Shown here: piece by piece, positions 9,384-17,477 of the stretch
Position numbering within the stretch: position 1 is the stretch's first letter
Layout of the letters: each line of letters opens with the position of its first letter
Origin: SSF14 sp037045585
GTDB lineage: Bacteria; Actinomycetota; Acidimicrobiia; Acidimicrobiales; Microtrichaceae
DNA length: 64,000 nt
Assembly: GCA_037045585.1 (NCBI GenBank)
Contig: JBAOIR010000076.1
Coordinates: forward strand, 62,001 to 126,000
Direction of reading: 5' to 3'
Notes under the pieces: generated by a model
Told to the model about the DNA's origin: nothing
The model's database searches: none
What the model saw: the letters and a program-made list of their open reading frames with translations, nothing else
Position numbers and translations under genes: made by a program

Positions 9384-10616
9384 TCATCCTCGCTTGAGCT
9401 GGTTCCAGGGGGTATCGAGGTCGGTCGCGGGCTCCCGCGGCAGACCGAGTGCCTGCTCCGCGAGGTTGTTGCGGTGCACTTCCTCGGTGCCGCCGCCGAT
9501 CTTGGACGCGAACTGGTTGATGCACTGGTACTGCCAGAACCCGTCGCCCTCGGCGTCCGCGCCCGACAACATGCCCTCGGGCCCCTCGCAATCGAGGGCC
9601 AGGGTGGCCCGATGGGTGAAGGCCCGGGTGAAGAAGTTCTTGAGCAGAGAACCGTGGATCGCCAGATCGCGACGGCCGGTCATGACGGCCGTCTGCGTGC
9701 GCATCGACAGGTAGCGCAGGATCTGTTCGTTCGACCAGACCTTCGCCAGCTCCTGGCGGACCACCGGATCGGTGTCCTTGCCGCAGCGACGAACCGTGGC
9801 GAGCACGTTGACGAACGTGGTGGCCTGCCCGGCGCCCGAGATCATCGACGACTCGCTGCGCATGGTGGTCTTGGTGACCTTCCACCCGTCGTTGACCGTA
9901 CCGACCACGTTGGCGGCCGGGATGCGGACGTCGCTGAAGAACACCTCGTTGAAGTGGGCGACTCCCTGCGCCTGCACGAGCGGGCGCACCTCGATGCCGG
10001 GTGTGCGCATGTCGACGATGAAGTACGTGATGCCGTTGTGTTTGGGCACCGACGGGTCGGTGCGGCAGATCAGGATGCCGAAGTCGGCGTGCTGCGCGGA
10101 GGAGTTCCACACCTTCTGCCCGTTGACGATCCATTCGTCGCCGTCGAGGACGGCACGGGTGCCGAGGGTGGCAAGGTCACTCCCGGCCTCGGGCTCGCTG
10201 AACAGCTGGCACCACGACTCCTCACCGCTGAGCAGCGGTGCCAGGTAGCGCTGCTGCTGCTCGGGCGTGCCGTGGGCCATGAGCGTCGGGCCGACGAGCG
10301 CGAGCGCAGCGGTGAGGAACCCGCTCGTGGCGTCGAACTTCGCAAGCTCCTGGTTGAAGATGATCTGCTGCGCCGCGTTGCCGCCGCGCCCGCCGAACGC
10401 CTTGGGCCAGGCGATGCCGGCCCACCCGTTGTCGTACAACGTGCGCTGCCACTCGCGGCAGCGCCGGCGGTAGTCATCGGCGACCACGGGGTCGACCGAC
10501 GCGCCGTTGCGCGACCAGTCGCTCTCGTCGCCGGCCTTCGGTGTGGCGTGCGCGCCGAGGAACTCGCGCACCTCGGCGCGGAACGCGGCTTCTTCTGCGG
10601 AGTCCTCGAAGTCCAT
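9384..10616 (-). CDS. Acyl-CoA dehydrogenase (FadE-type)
   Basis: This 410-residue protein has the full acyl-CoA dehydrogenase layout: N-terminal helical domain (EVREFLGAH), FAD/substrate motif WCQLFSEPEAGSDLA, beta domain (VNGQKVWNSSAQHAD, HNGITYFIVDM), and C-terminal helical domain ending KIGGGTEEVHRNNLAEQALGLPR. It uses FAD to introduce an alpha-beta double bond into an acyl-CoA, passing electrons to ETF. It lies 96 bases downstream of the FadA6-like thiolase on the same strand, probably one operon. The large-subunit form resembles mycobacterial steroid-pathway FadE proteins, but the substrate is not shown. Confidence 0.92.
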   Translation of the reverse strand: MDFEDSAEEAAFRAEVREFLGAHATPKAGDESDWSRNGASVDPVVADDYRRRCREWQRTLYDNGWAGIAWPKAFGGRGGNAAQQIIFNQELAKFDATSGFLTAALALVGPTLMAHGTPEQQQRYLAPLLSGEESWCQLFSEPEAGSDLATLGTRAVLDGDEWIVNGQKVWNSSAQHADFGILICRTDPSVPKHNGITYFIVDMRTPGIEVRPLVQAQGVAHFNEVFFSDVRIPAANVVGTVNDGWKVTKTTMRSESSMISGAGQATTFVNVLATVRRCGKDTDPVVRQELAKVWSNEQILRYLSMRTQTAVMTGRRDLAIHGSLLKNFFTRAFTHRATLALDCEGPEGMLSGADAEGDGFWQYQCINQFASKIGGGTEEVHRNNLAEQALGLPREPATDLDTPWNQLKRG

Positions 10617-10712
10617 GGAGCGAGTGACGCTTACAGGCGCTCGATGGCCGGGATGTGCGCCGCCAGGCGGCAGGTCCCCATCAGGACAGTCACAATGCGC
10701 ATCACCAGGCTC

Positions 10713-11861
10713 CTACAGACGCTCGATGATCGTCACGTTGGCCTGGCCGCCGCCCTCGCACATCGTCTGCAGGCCGTACCGGCCGCCGGTGCGCTCGAGC
10801 TCGTTGAGCATGGTGGTCATGAGGCGGACGCCGGTGGCGCCGAGCGGGTGGCCGAGTGCGATGGCCCCACCGTTGACGTTGACCTTGGCGAGATCGACGT
10901 CGAGCTCCTTCTGCCAGGCGAGGACGACCGAGGCGAACGCCTCGTTGATCTCGATGAGGTCGATGTCGTCGAGGGTCATACCGGCCTTGGACAGAGCGTG
11001 ACGGGTGGCCGGGATCGGGGCGCTCAGCATGAAGATCGGATCGTCGGCGCGGACCGACAGGTGGTGGATGCGGGCCCGGGGCTTCAAGCCGTGGTCCTTT
11101 ACCGCCTGCTCGGAGGCGATGAGCATCGCGGCCGATGCGTCGGAGATCTGCGACGCAACGGCGGCGGTGACGCGGCCCCCCTCGACGAGGGTCTTGAGCG
11201 AGCGAATCTTCTCGACGTTGGGCTCGCGGGGCCCCTCGTCGAAGGTGAGGCCGTTGAGCGGCACGATCTCGTCGTCGAATCGGCCTTCCTCGCGCGCCCG
11301 GATCGCCCGGGTGTGGCTCTCGATCGCGAACGCCTCCATGTCGTCGCGGGAGATGTCCCACTTCTCGGCGATCATCTCGGCGCCGCGGAACTGGCTCACC
11401 TCTTGGGTGCCGTACCGCGCGACCCAACCTTCCGAACCGGTGAACGGATCGGTGAAGCCCATGGGCTCGGCGACGGTCATGGCCGAGCTGATCGGGATCA
11501 TCGACATGTTCTGGAGGCCGGCGGCGATCACGAGGTCCTGCGTGCCGCTCATGACGCCCTGGGCCGCGAAGTGCACGGCCTGCTGGGACGAACCGCACTG
11601 CCGGTCGATCGTGACGCCGGGAACGTGCTCGGGAAGGCCGGCGGCGAGCCAGGCCGAACGGCCGACATCGCCGGCCTGTGGGCCGATCGTGTCGAGGCAG
11701 CCCATGACCACGTCCTCGACGGCGCCGGGATCGATGCCGGTGCGCTCGACGAGGGCCTTGAGCGTGTGGGCGCCGAGGTCGGCGGGGTGGATCTGCGACA
11801 GGCTGCCGCCACGCTTGCCGACGGGGGTGCGCACGGTGTCGATGATGTAGGCCTCGGCCAT
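10713..11861 (-). CDS. fadA6: Thiolase, FadA6-like (steroid ring-degradation type)
   Basis: This complete thiolase of 382 residues starts at ATG 11861 behind the Shine-Dalgarno AGGAG. The nucleophile is in VTIDRQCGSSQQA, the histidine in GGAIALGHPLGATG and the second cysteine in TMCEGGGQANVTIIERL. Recalled M. tuberculosis FadA6 shares long stretches such as SQFRGAEMIAEKW and MEAF/ISSAMTV-like segments, so the gene is best called FadA6-like; FadA5 is the alternative. FadA6-type thiolases act late in steroid ring C/D breakdown. A KstR-like palindrome lies about 40 bases upstream of the start. Confidence 0.82.
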   Translation of the reverse strand: MAEAYIIDTVRTPVGKRGGSLSQIHPADLGAHTLKALVERTGIDPGAVEDVVMGCLDTIGPQAGDVGRSAWLAAGLPEHVPGVTIDRQCGSSQQAVHFAAQGVMSGTQDLVIAAGLQNMSMIPISSAMTVAEPMGFTDPFTGSEGWVARYGTQEVSQFRGAEMIAEKWDISRDDMEAFAIESHTRAIRAREEGRFDDEIVPLNGLTFDEGPREPNVEKIRSLKTLVEGGRVTAAVASQISDASAAMLIASEQAVKDHGLKPRARIHHLSVRADDPIFMLSAPIPATRHALSKAGMTLDDIDLIEINEAFASVVLAWQKELDVDLAKVNVNGGAIALGHPLGATGVRLMTTMLNELERTGGRYGLQTMCEGGGQANVTIIERL

Positions 11862-11899
11862 GGTGTCTCCTGTTGCCCGACGCTGTCCTGAAGCAGTTC

Positions 11900-11913
11900 T
11901 AGAACGCGTTCTC
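11900..11913. promoter_or_regulatory. KstR-like operator before the thiolase
   Basis: TAGAACGCGTTCTC contains the perfect 12-bp palindrome AGAACGCGTTCT (11901-11912). It fits the mycobacterial KstR pattern TNNAACNNGTTNNA in all positions except the last A. It lies in the 113-base gap between the FadA6-like thiolase and the divergent methyltransferase. The KstR comparison is from known consensus; no kstR gene is in this window. Confidence 0.6.
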
Positions 11914-11974
11914 GTTTGGTGCGCCAAGGTTACGTGACCGGCGACGGCGGGTCGAAGCGTGGGAAGCTCGCTCC

Positions 11975-12838
11975 ATGACCGCATCCCCTGACACGAACGC
12001 CGAGATGTCCGCCTACTGGGACGGCGAACGCGGCGAGGCCTGGGTCGCCCGTGCCGACCAGTTCGATCGACAGCTCGAGATCTACGGCCTCCGCGCCGTC
12101 TCGTCGGCCGCGCCCGAACCCGGCGAGACCGTCATCGACATCGGGTGCGGGGCTGGGGCAACGAGCTTCGAGGCCTCCCAAGCCGTCGGCAGCACCGGGA
12201 AGGTGCTCGGCATCGACATCTCGCGCCCGATGCTCGCCGTCGCCAACCAACGCGCCCAGGCGGAGGCGTACACCCACGTCGAGTTCGTGCACGGTGACGC
12301 CCAGACGATGGAGCCCCCGACCGATCTCGCCAACGTCGTCGTCAGCCGGTTCGGCGTGATGTTCTTCGACGACCCGGTCGCAGCGTTCACGAACATCGCC
12401 GCCATGACCGTCGCCGGCGGGCGCCTCGCGTTCGTGTGCTGGGGCCCCATGGAAGCGAACGAGTGGATGTGGGTACCCGGCCTTGCGGTGTCCGGCATCC
12501 TGCCGATGCCCCCCGCCGGCGACCCGGGTGCTCCGGGGCCCTTCGCCTTCCACGATCCCGAACGCGTCGAATCGATCCTCACCACCGCCGGATGGGAGGA
12601 CGTCACCTTCGAGGACGTCAACGAACCCACCTACCTCGGTGGCCCCGGATCCGTGGAGGACACCGTCGACTTCGTGATCACTTCGTCGTCGATGGCCACG
12701 GCGCTGCTCGAACGTTCCGAGGACGACGTCGCCGAGGTTCGACGCATCCTCACCGAGACGTTCACCCCCCAACACGACGGCGTCGGTGTCCGGTATCCGG
12801 CGCTCGCCCGCGTCGTGCACGCGGTCAAGGCGGAGTAG
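11975..12838 (+). CDS. Class I SAM-dependent methyltransferase
   Basis: This 287-residue Rossmann-fold methyltransferase has motif I VIDIGCGAGATSFEAS at about residues 52-67, motif II LGIDISRPML, motif III EFVHGDAQTMEP and the post-motif SRFGVMFFDDPVAAFTNI. This is the UbiE/MenG-like layout. It lies divergent from the thiolase with the KstR-like site between, so shared control is possible. The acceptor substrate (small molecule, quinone or lipid) is unknown. Confidence 0.85.
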   Translation: MTASPDTNAEMSAYWDGERGEAWVARADQFDRQLEIYGLRAVSSAAPEPGETVIDIGCGAGATSFEASQAVGSTGKVLGIDISRPMLAVANQRAQAEAYTHVEFVHGDAQTMEPPTDLANVVVSRFGVMFFDDPVAAFTNIAAMTVAGGRLAFVCWGPMEANEWMWVPGLAVSGILPMPPAGDPGAPGPFAFHDPERVESILTTAGWEDVTFEDVNEPTYLGGPGSVEDTVDFVITSSSMATALLERSEDDVAEVRRILTETFTPQHDGVGVRYPALARVVHAVKAE

Positions 12839-12850
12839 CGCTCTCCCGCC

Positions 12851-13504
12851 TCAGTCGGTGAGGCCGGCGTCGTGGGCCACGATCGCGACCTGGACCCGAT
12901 TGGCGACGCCCAGCTTCGAGAGCAGCTTGGAGACGTGCGCCTTGACGGTCGCCTCGCTCATGAAGAGGCGCTCACCGATCTCGGCGTTGGACAGGCCCCG
13001 GCCCACCTCCACGACGACGTCCCGCTCCCGTTCGGTGAGCAACGAGACCCGGTCGCCGGCCACTCGGCGCCGCTCGGCGCGAGGGTCGGCGGCGAAGTGG
13101 GTGATGAGCCGGCGGGTGACCGTCGGCGACAACATCGACTCCCCCGCCGCCACCACGCGAACCGCTGCGACGAGCTCCAACGGCGGGGTGTCCTTGAGGA
13201 GGAACCCCGACGCCCCGGCCTGCAGCGCCCGGAAGACGTAGTCGTCGAGATCGAACGTGGTGAGGACCACGACCTCGGGCGGATCGTCGAGCGCGCGCAC
13301 GGCGGCGGTCGCCGCGAGCCCGTCGAGCCGCGGCATCCGGATGTCCATGAGCACGACGTCGGGGCGGAGAGCGCGCACGGCGGTGACGGCGTCGGCTCCG
13401 TCACCGATCTCACCCACGATTTCGAGGTCGGCGGCCGACTGCAGGATCATGCGCAGACCGGCGCGGACCAGCGCTTCGTCATCGACGATCAGGACCCGCG
13501 TCAC
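12851..13504 (-). CDS. NarL/LuxR-type response regulator
   Basis: This 217-residue regulator starts at GTG 13504. The receiver domain shows the acidic pair in VLIVDDE, phospho-acceptor Asp in VLMDIRMPRLDG, Thr in VVLTTFD and Lys in FLLKDTPP. The C-terminal LuxR helix-turn-helix has LLTERERDVVVEVGRGLSNAEIGERLFMSEATVKAHVSKLLSKL (shown in parts: LTERERDV, SNAEIGERL, VKAHVSKLL). The start overlaps the kinase stop as GTGA, so the two are co-translated. The neighbouring ABC exporter on the plus strand is the likely target, as in antibiotic- or stress-responsive systems. Confidence 0.92.
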   Translation of the reverse strand: MTRVLIVDDEALVRAGLRMILQSAADLEIVGEIGDGADAVTAVRALRPDVVLMDIRMPRLDGLAATAAVRALDDPPEVVVLTTFDLDDYVFRALQAGASGFLLKDTPPLELVAAVRVVAAGESMLSPTVTRRLITHFAADPRAERRRVAGDRVSLLTERERDVVVEVGRGLSNAEIGERLFMSEATVKAHVSKLLSKLGVANRVQVAIVAHDAGLTD

Positions 13505-14679
13505 GGCGTGGTCACCGCTGCCCGAGCGGGAACGGGCAACGACGCCCGCACCTCCCACCCTCCCTCACCGGTCGGTCCCGCCACCAACGAACCTCCGAGC
13601 AGCCGGACCCGCTCGGTCAGTCCGGCCAGCCCGGCGCCCGAGCCCGGCAGGCCGCCGGTGAACGGCTCCGCAGCGACCGGTCGGCGGTTGGCCACGACGA
13701 CCTCCACCTCACTGTGGTCGTCGCCGACGACCGAGACGTCGGTCGCTGCGCCGCGTGCGTGCTTGTGCACGTTCGTCAGTCCCTCCTGCACGATGCGGTA
13801 GACCGCGCGGGCGACGGCATCGGGAAGCTCGGGCGTCGCGACCGTCAGCTCCACCGCTGCGCCGACAGCACGCGATGCCTCGACCAGCCGAGCGATGTCC
13901 GCCACGGTCGCCGGCGGCGGCGCCAGATCCCCGTCGGGCGCCGCCTCGGCCCGCAGGACACCCAGCACGTCGCGCAACTCCTCCAGCGTCTGATGAGCCG
14001 TCGTCCGGATCAACGACGCCGCCTCCAGAACCCGTTCGGGCCCGGCATCGGCGTTGACCTCCAACGCTCCCGCGTGCAGCGCAATGAGCGACACCTTGTG
14101 GGCCAACACGTCGTGCATCTCCCGAGCGATCCTCCCCCGCTCCGCGGCTCGTGCCTGGTCGGCACGGAGTTCCCGTTCGGCCTCGGCGCGCTCCGCTCGT
14201 TCCCGCAGCGACGCCAGGAGGTCGCGTCGCGCCCCGACGTACGCGCCGACCGCCACGATCAGCGCGGTCAGGACGACGCCGCTGACGATCGACCCGGGGT
14301 TGACCTGCCCGTGGGAGATCGCGTCGTACGTCGCGAACCCGACGGCGGCCAACGTGGCCGTGCCGACGAGCCAGACGTCGCGGGCGCGCACCGCCGTCGT
14401 GTACAGCCCAGCGACGAGCGCGATCGGATTCTCCGACAGGAGATACACGGCAATGCCGAGCAACGTCACGAGCACCGGCCACCGGCGTCGCCCGATCAAC
14501 ACCGCGGTGCCGAGCACACCGGCGACGACCACCAACCAGCGGGGCGACTCGGTCCACCGTGGCGAGCTGAGGATCGCAGCGACCGCGACCAGGAAGCTCG
14601 TGCCGACGACGCACGAGTCGGCGATCAGCGGCCCGAACCGCGCCCGAGCGGCAAGCACCGTGGTCGGCATCCGGTTCAT
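13501..14679 (-). CDS. Sensor histidine kinase (HisKA_3 family)
   Basis: From ATG 14679 this is 392 residues. About five membrane spans (residues 15-150, e.g. WLVVVAGVLGTAVLIG and IVSGVVLTALIVAVGAYVG) are followed by a coiled linker, the dimerisation/phospho-acceptor box REMHDVLAHKVSLIALHAG with its His, and a HATPase domain with YRIVQEGLTNVHKHA (N box) and GAGLAGLTERVRLLGG (G box). It pairs with the downstream response regulator (GTGA overlap). The lack of a large extracellular loop suggests intramembrane sensing of cell-envelope stress. Confidence 0.9.
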   Translation of the reverse strand: MNRMPTTVLAARARFGPLIADSCVVGTSFLVAVAAILSSPRWTESPRWLVVVAGVLGTAVLIGRRRWPVLVTLLGIAVYLLSENPIALVAGLYTTAVRARDVWLVGTATLAAVGFATYDAISHGQVNPGSIVSGVVLTALIVAVGAYVGARRDLLASLRERAERAEAERELRADQARAAERGRIAREMHDVLAHKVSLIALHAGALEVNADAGPERVLEAASLIRTTAHQTLEELRDVLGVLRAEAAPDGDLAPPPATVADIARLVEASRAVGAAVELTVATPELPDAVARAVYRIVQEGLTNVHKHARGAATDVSVVGDDHSEVEVVVANRRPVAAEPFTGGLPGSGAGLAGLTERVRLLGGSLVAGPTGEGGWEVRASLPVPARAAVTTP

Positions 14680-14821
14680 GGAGGTCAGGGTAGGACAGCG
14701 GTCCCGCGACCACGCCCGACGAAGGTCGATACCGTCCCCGCCACATCCCCGACCTTCGTCGGGGGTCGGAGCCGTCCGTCGCCCGATGCCGCACCGGACC
14801 TGCGTCCCCCACGATGGCGCC

Positions 14822-15706
14822 ATGATCGACGTGCAGAACCTCACCAAGACCTACGACGGCCACCCGGCCGTCGACGACGTGTCCTTCCGGTGCGATCCCG
14901 GCACCGTGACGGGCTTCCTCGGGCCGAACGGCGCCGGGAAATCGACGACGATGCGGATGCTGACCGGACTCACCCCTCCCACCGCTGGGACCGCCACGAT
15001 CGGCGGCCGATCCTTCGCCGACCTGCCCAATCCCGGTCGACTCGTCGGCGTGATGCTGGACGCGTCGGCCCAGCACCCCGGGCGATCGGGACGCGAGACG
15101 CTCCGGCTGAGCGCTCGTCTCCTCGACGTTCCGCTGAGCGCCACCGACGACCTGCTCGAACAGGTCGGGCTGACCGACGCCGCCCGACGGAAGGTCGCCA
15201 CGTACTCCCTCGGCATGCGCCAACGGCTCGGTATCGCCAATGCGCTGCTCGGCGATCCGGCGGTGTTGATCCTCGATGAACCTGCGAACGGCATGGACCC
15301 CGACGGCATCCGCTGGATGCGCCACCTCCTGCAGGCATTCGCGGCCCGGGGAGGAACGGTGCTGTTGTCGAGCCATCTCCTCGCAGAGGTGGCGGCGACC
15401 GTCGACCGACTGGTCGTCATCAGCGGCGGGCGCATCGTGGCCGACGACTCGCTCGACACGCTCCTCGCCGGGAACGGGACAACGGTCCGGGCCCTGGACC
15501 TCAGGGCGCTGGCAGACGCCCTCCGAGCAGCCGGCTTCACCGTCTCCCCCACCAAGGATGCGGCGCTGCGGGTGAAGGCGTCGGCCGAACAGGTCGGTCG
15601 TGTCGCCTTGGCGACGGGCCTGGTGCTCACCGGGTTGTCGGACAGCGACGGAGGCCTCGAGGACCTGTACTTCCGACTCACCAGCACCCAGGAGGTGGCG
15701 GCATGA
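14822..15706 (+). CDS. ABC transporter ATP-binding protein
   Basis: This 294-residue ATPase has Walker A GPNGAGKSTT at about residue 37, signature YSLGMRQRLGIANALL, Walker B VLILDEPANGMDP and switch His in LLSSHLLAEV. The DRA/CcmA-like C-terminal tail matches drug or lantibiotic exporters. The frame is open far upstream, but ATG 14822 begins the family's usual MIDVQNLTKTY. It overlaps the permease start as ATGA, forming a two-gene exporter beside the divergent two-component system. Confidence 0.92.
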   Translation: MIDVQNLTKTYDGHPAVDDVSFRCDPGTVTGFLGPNGAGKSTTMRMLTGLTPPTAGTATIGGRSFADLPNPGRLVGVMLDASAQHPGRSGRETLRLSARLLDVPLSATDDLLEQVGLTDAARRKVATYSLGMRQRLGIANALLGDPAVLILDEPANGMDPDGIRWMRHLLQAFAARGGTVLLSSHLLAEVAATVDRLVVISGGRIVADDSLDTLLAGNGTTVRALDLRALADALRAAGFTVSPTKDAALRVKASAEQVGRVALATGLVLTGLSDSDGGLEDLYFRLTSTQEVAA

Positions 15707-16443
15707 CCACGACGATCGGACGTCAACGGTTCACGACACTCCTCGGCGTCGAACTCCGGAAGTTGATCGACACCCGGAGCGGCAAACTCCTCTTCGGCTC
15801 CGCGATCGCGCTGACGATCGCCCTCCTCGTCTGGAAGCTCACGCACACCTCGACCATTCCGCCGACGTTCGGTGGGTACAACGCGTCGGTGCTCCCGTCG
15901 GCCTCGTTCCTGCTCCCGGTCCTCGGGCTCCTCGCGATGACGAGCGAATGGACCCAACGCACCGCACTCACGACGTTCACGCTCTCGCCGCGCCGGCTCA
16001 GCGTGTTCACCGCCAAGTTCGGCGCAGCGGTCATGCTGGGCATCGGCGTGCTCGTGGTCACGGTGCCACTCGCTCTCGGCGCCACGGCGCTGGGCGGCTC
16101 GATCGCGGACGGGGCCGACTACGCGAATGTCGGCGGTGAGATCCGGGCGACCGTGATCATGACGCTGTTGCAGATCGTCATGGGCGCGGCCTTCGGGGCG
16201 CTCGTTCCCGTCACGGCCGTCGCGCTCGGAGCGTTCTACGCTGCGCCGACGGTCTGGTCGGGCTTCGCTCCCGGGTTGCTCGGCCACAACGCCCGATGGC
16301 TCGACGTGTTCGACGCGTACAGTCGGCTCGCATCCACCCACCCGACCCGCCACCTGGGCGAGACGTTGACGGCGATCACGGTCTGGGTGCTGGCGCCTGC
16401 CGCCGTCGGGATCTACCGCAGCGCCCGACGGGAGGTGAAGTAG
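15703..16443 (+). CDS. ABC transporter permease (ABC-2 type)
   Basis: This 246-residue integral membrane protein has about six spans and a basic N-terminus (RFTTLLGVELRKLIDTRSGK). The segment TSEWTQRTALTTFTLSPRR is typical of ABC-2 type exporters partnered with CcmA-like ATPases. It starts inside the ATPase stop (ATGA). With the ATPase it should export a toxic compound or lipid; the substrate is unknown. Confidence 0.85.
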   Translation: MTTTIGRQRFTTLLGVELRKLIDTRSGKLLFGSAIALTIALLVWKLTHTSTIPPTFGGYNASVLPSASFLLPVLGLLAMTSEWTQRTALTTFTLSPRRLSVFTAKFGAAVMLGIGVLVVTVPLALGATALGGSIADGADYANVGGEIRATVIMTLLQIVMGAAFGALVPVTAVALGAFYAAPTVWSGFAPGLLGHNARWLDVFDAYSRLASTHPTRHLGETLTAITVWVLAPAAVGIYRSARREVK

Positions 16444-16452
16444 GTGAGCGGC

Positions 16453-17457
16453 TCAGCCGAGGACGGCGTCGGCGACGCGTCGCCGGTGCGATGCCGCCGA
16501 GCCGTCCTGGGCCACGAGCGCCCATGCCCGTTTGAGGTACAGGTGCAGGTCGTACTCGACCGTGTAGCCGATGCCTCCATGGCACTGCATCGCGATGCGG
16601 CCGACCACGTCGGCCGCATCGCTCGCGGCCGCCTTGGCCATCGACGCGTGCAACGGAGCATCGGGATCGCCCTGAGCGAGTGAGTACGCGGCCCGCCACA
16701 CGAGTGGCTTGGCGAACTCGACCTTGAGCAGCGCGTCGGCGCAGTGGTGCTTGATCGCCTGGAACGAACCGATCGGAACACCGAACTGCTTGCGTTCGGT
16801 GACGTAGCCGGTGGTCAGCCCGAGCATGGTGTCGGCAAGACCGCACAGCTCGGCGGCGGTGAACGTCGCTGCCCGGGCAAGAGCCTCGACCGCTCCCTCG
16901 GCGCCACACATGAGCGTCGCCGGCGAGGGGTTCCACAGGACCCGCGACACGCGTCGTGAACCGTCGACCGACACCTCGGGAACGAGCTCCACGACATCGG
17001 GGTCGACGAGGTGAAGCCCGTCGGCGGCTTCGAGGAGGAACATCGACGCGCCGGCTGCGCCGACGACGAGCGGATTGACCGCAAGGCCGAGCGCGACCGT
17101 GGACGTTCCGGAACACACGTCGGTGAGGAACCGCTCGGCATCGGCGGTCGGAGCGTGGTCGCGTAGCGCCGGGACGACGACACCGGCCTGCGCCGAGAGC
17201 GGCTCGGGCAGCGCGACCCGCCCGGCTTCGTAGGCGATGCGCACGAGGTCGATCTCGGCGAGGGCCAACCCGCCGACGCCCTCGGGAGCGAGCAGGCCGA
17301 CGACGCCCATCTCGACGAGGCGGTCCCACAGGCCGGGGATACGGCCGCTGTCGTTGTCCCACGCGACGCGGAGCCGTTCGGGGCCGCACTCATTGGTGAG
17401 CAGGTCGCGGACGGCCTCGGCGAAGTCGAGCTGGTCCTGGGTGAAGGCGAATCTCAT
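16453..17457 (-). CDS. Acyl-CoA dehydrogenase, short (small-subunit-like) form
   Basis: From ATG 17457 this is 334 residues, shorter than the usual 380-410. N-terminal and middle domains are reduced: no WCxxxSEPxAGSD motif is seen. The C-terminal domain keeps TERKQFGVPIGSFQAIKHHCAD and QCHGGIGYTVEYDLHLYLKRAW. This is the pattern of the second subunit of alpha2-beta2 heterotetrameric steroid acyl-CoA dehydrogenases (ChsE/IpdE type). Its partner is the gene just upstream (17478-18677; 20-base gap). It ends 9 bases from the convergent ABC permease. Confidence 0.85.
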   Translation of the reverse strand: MRFAFTQDQLDFAEAVRDLLTNECGPERLRVAWDNDSGRIPGLWDRLVEMGVVGLLAPEGVGGLALAEIDLVRIAYEAGRVALPEPLSAQAGVVVPALRDHAPTADAERFLTDVCSGTSTVALGLAVNPLVVGAAGASMFLLEAADGLHLVDPDVVELVPEVSVDGSRRVSRVLWNPSPATLMCGAEGAVEALARAATFTAAELCGLADTMLGLTTGYVTERKQFGVPIGSFQAIKHHCADALLKVEFAKPLVWRAAYSLAQGDPDAPLHASMAKAAASDAADVVGRIAMQCHGGIGYTVEYDLHLYLKRAWALVAQDGSAASHRRRVADAVLG

Positions 17458-17477
17458 GGTCAGTCTCTCCCGAACCG

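Noticed and set aside
10631..10702. Short frame MRIVTVLMGTCRLAAHIPAIERL between the thiolase and the acyl-CoA dehydrogenase, ending like a thiolase (IERL)
   Set aside because: Only 23 codons, similarity to the thiolase end is five residues, and the region could simply be operon spacer or a remnant of a duplicated thiolase end.
14054..14821. Long open frame upstream of the ABC ATPase
   Set aside because: It runs antisense through the histidine kinase gene; the ATPase family start is at 14822.
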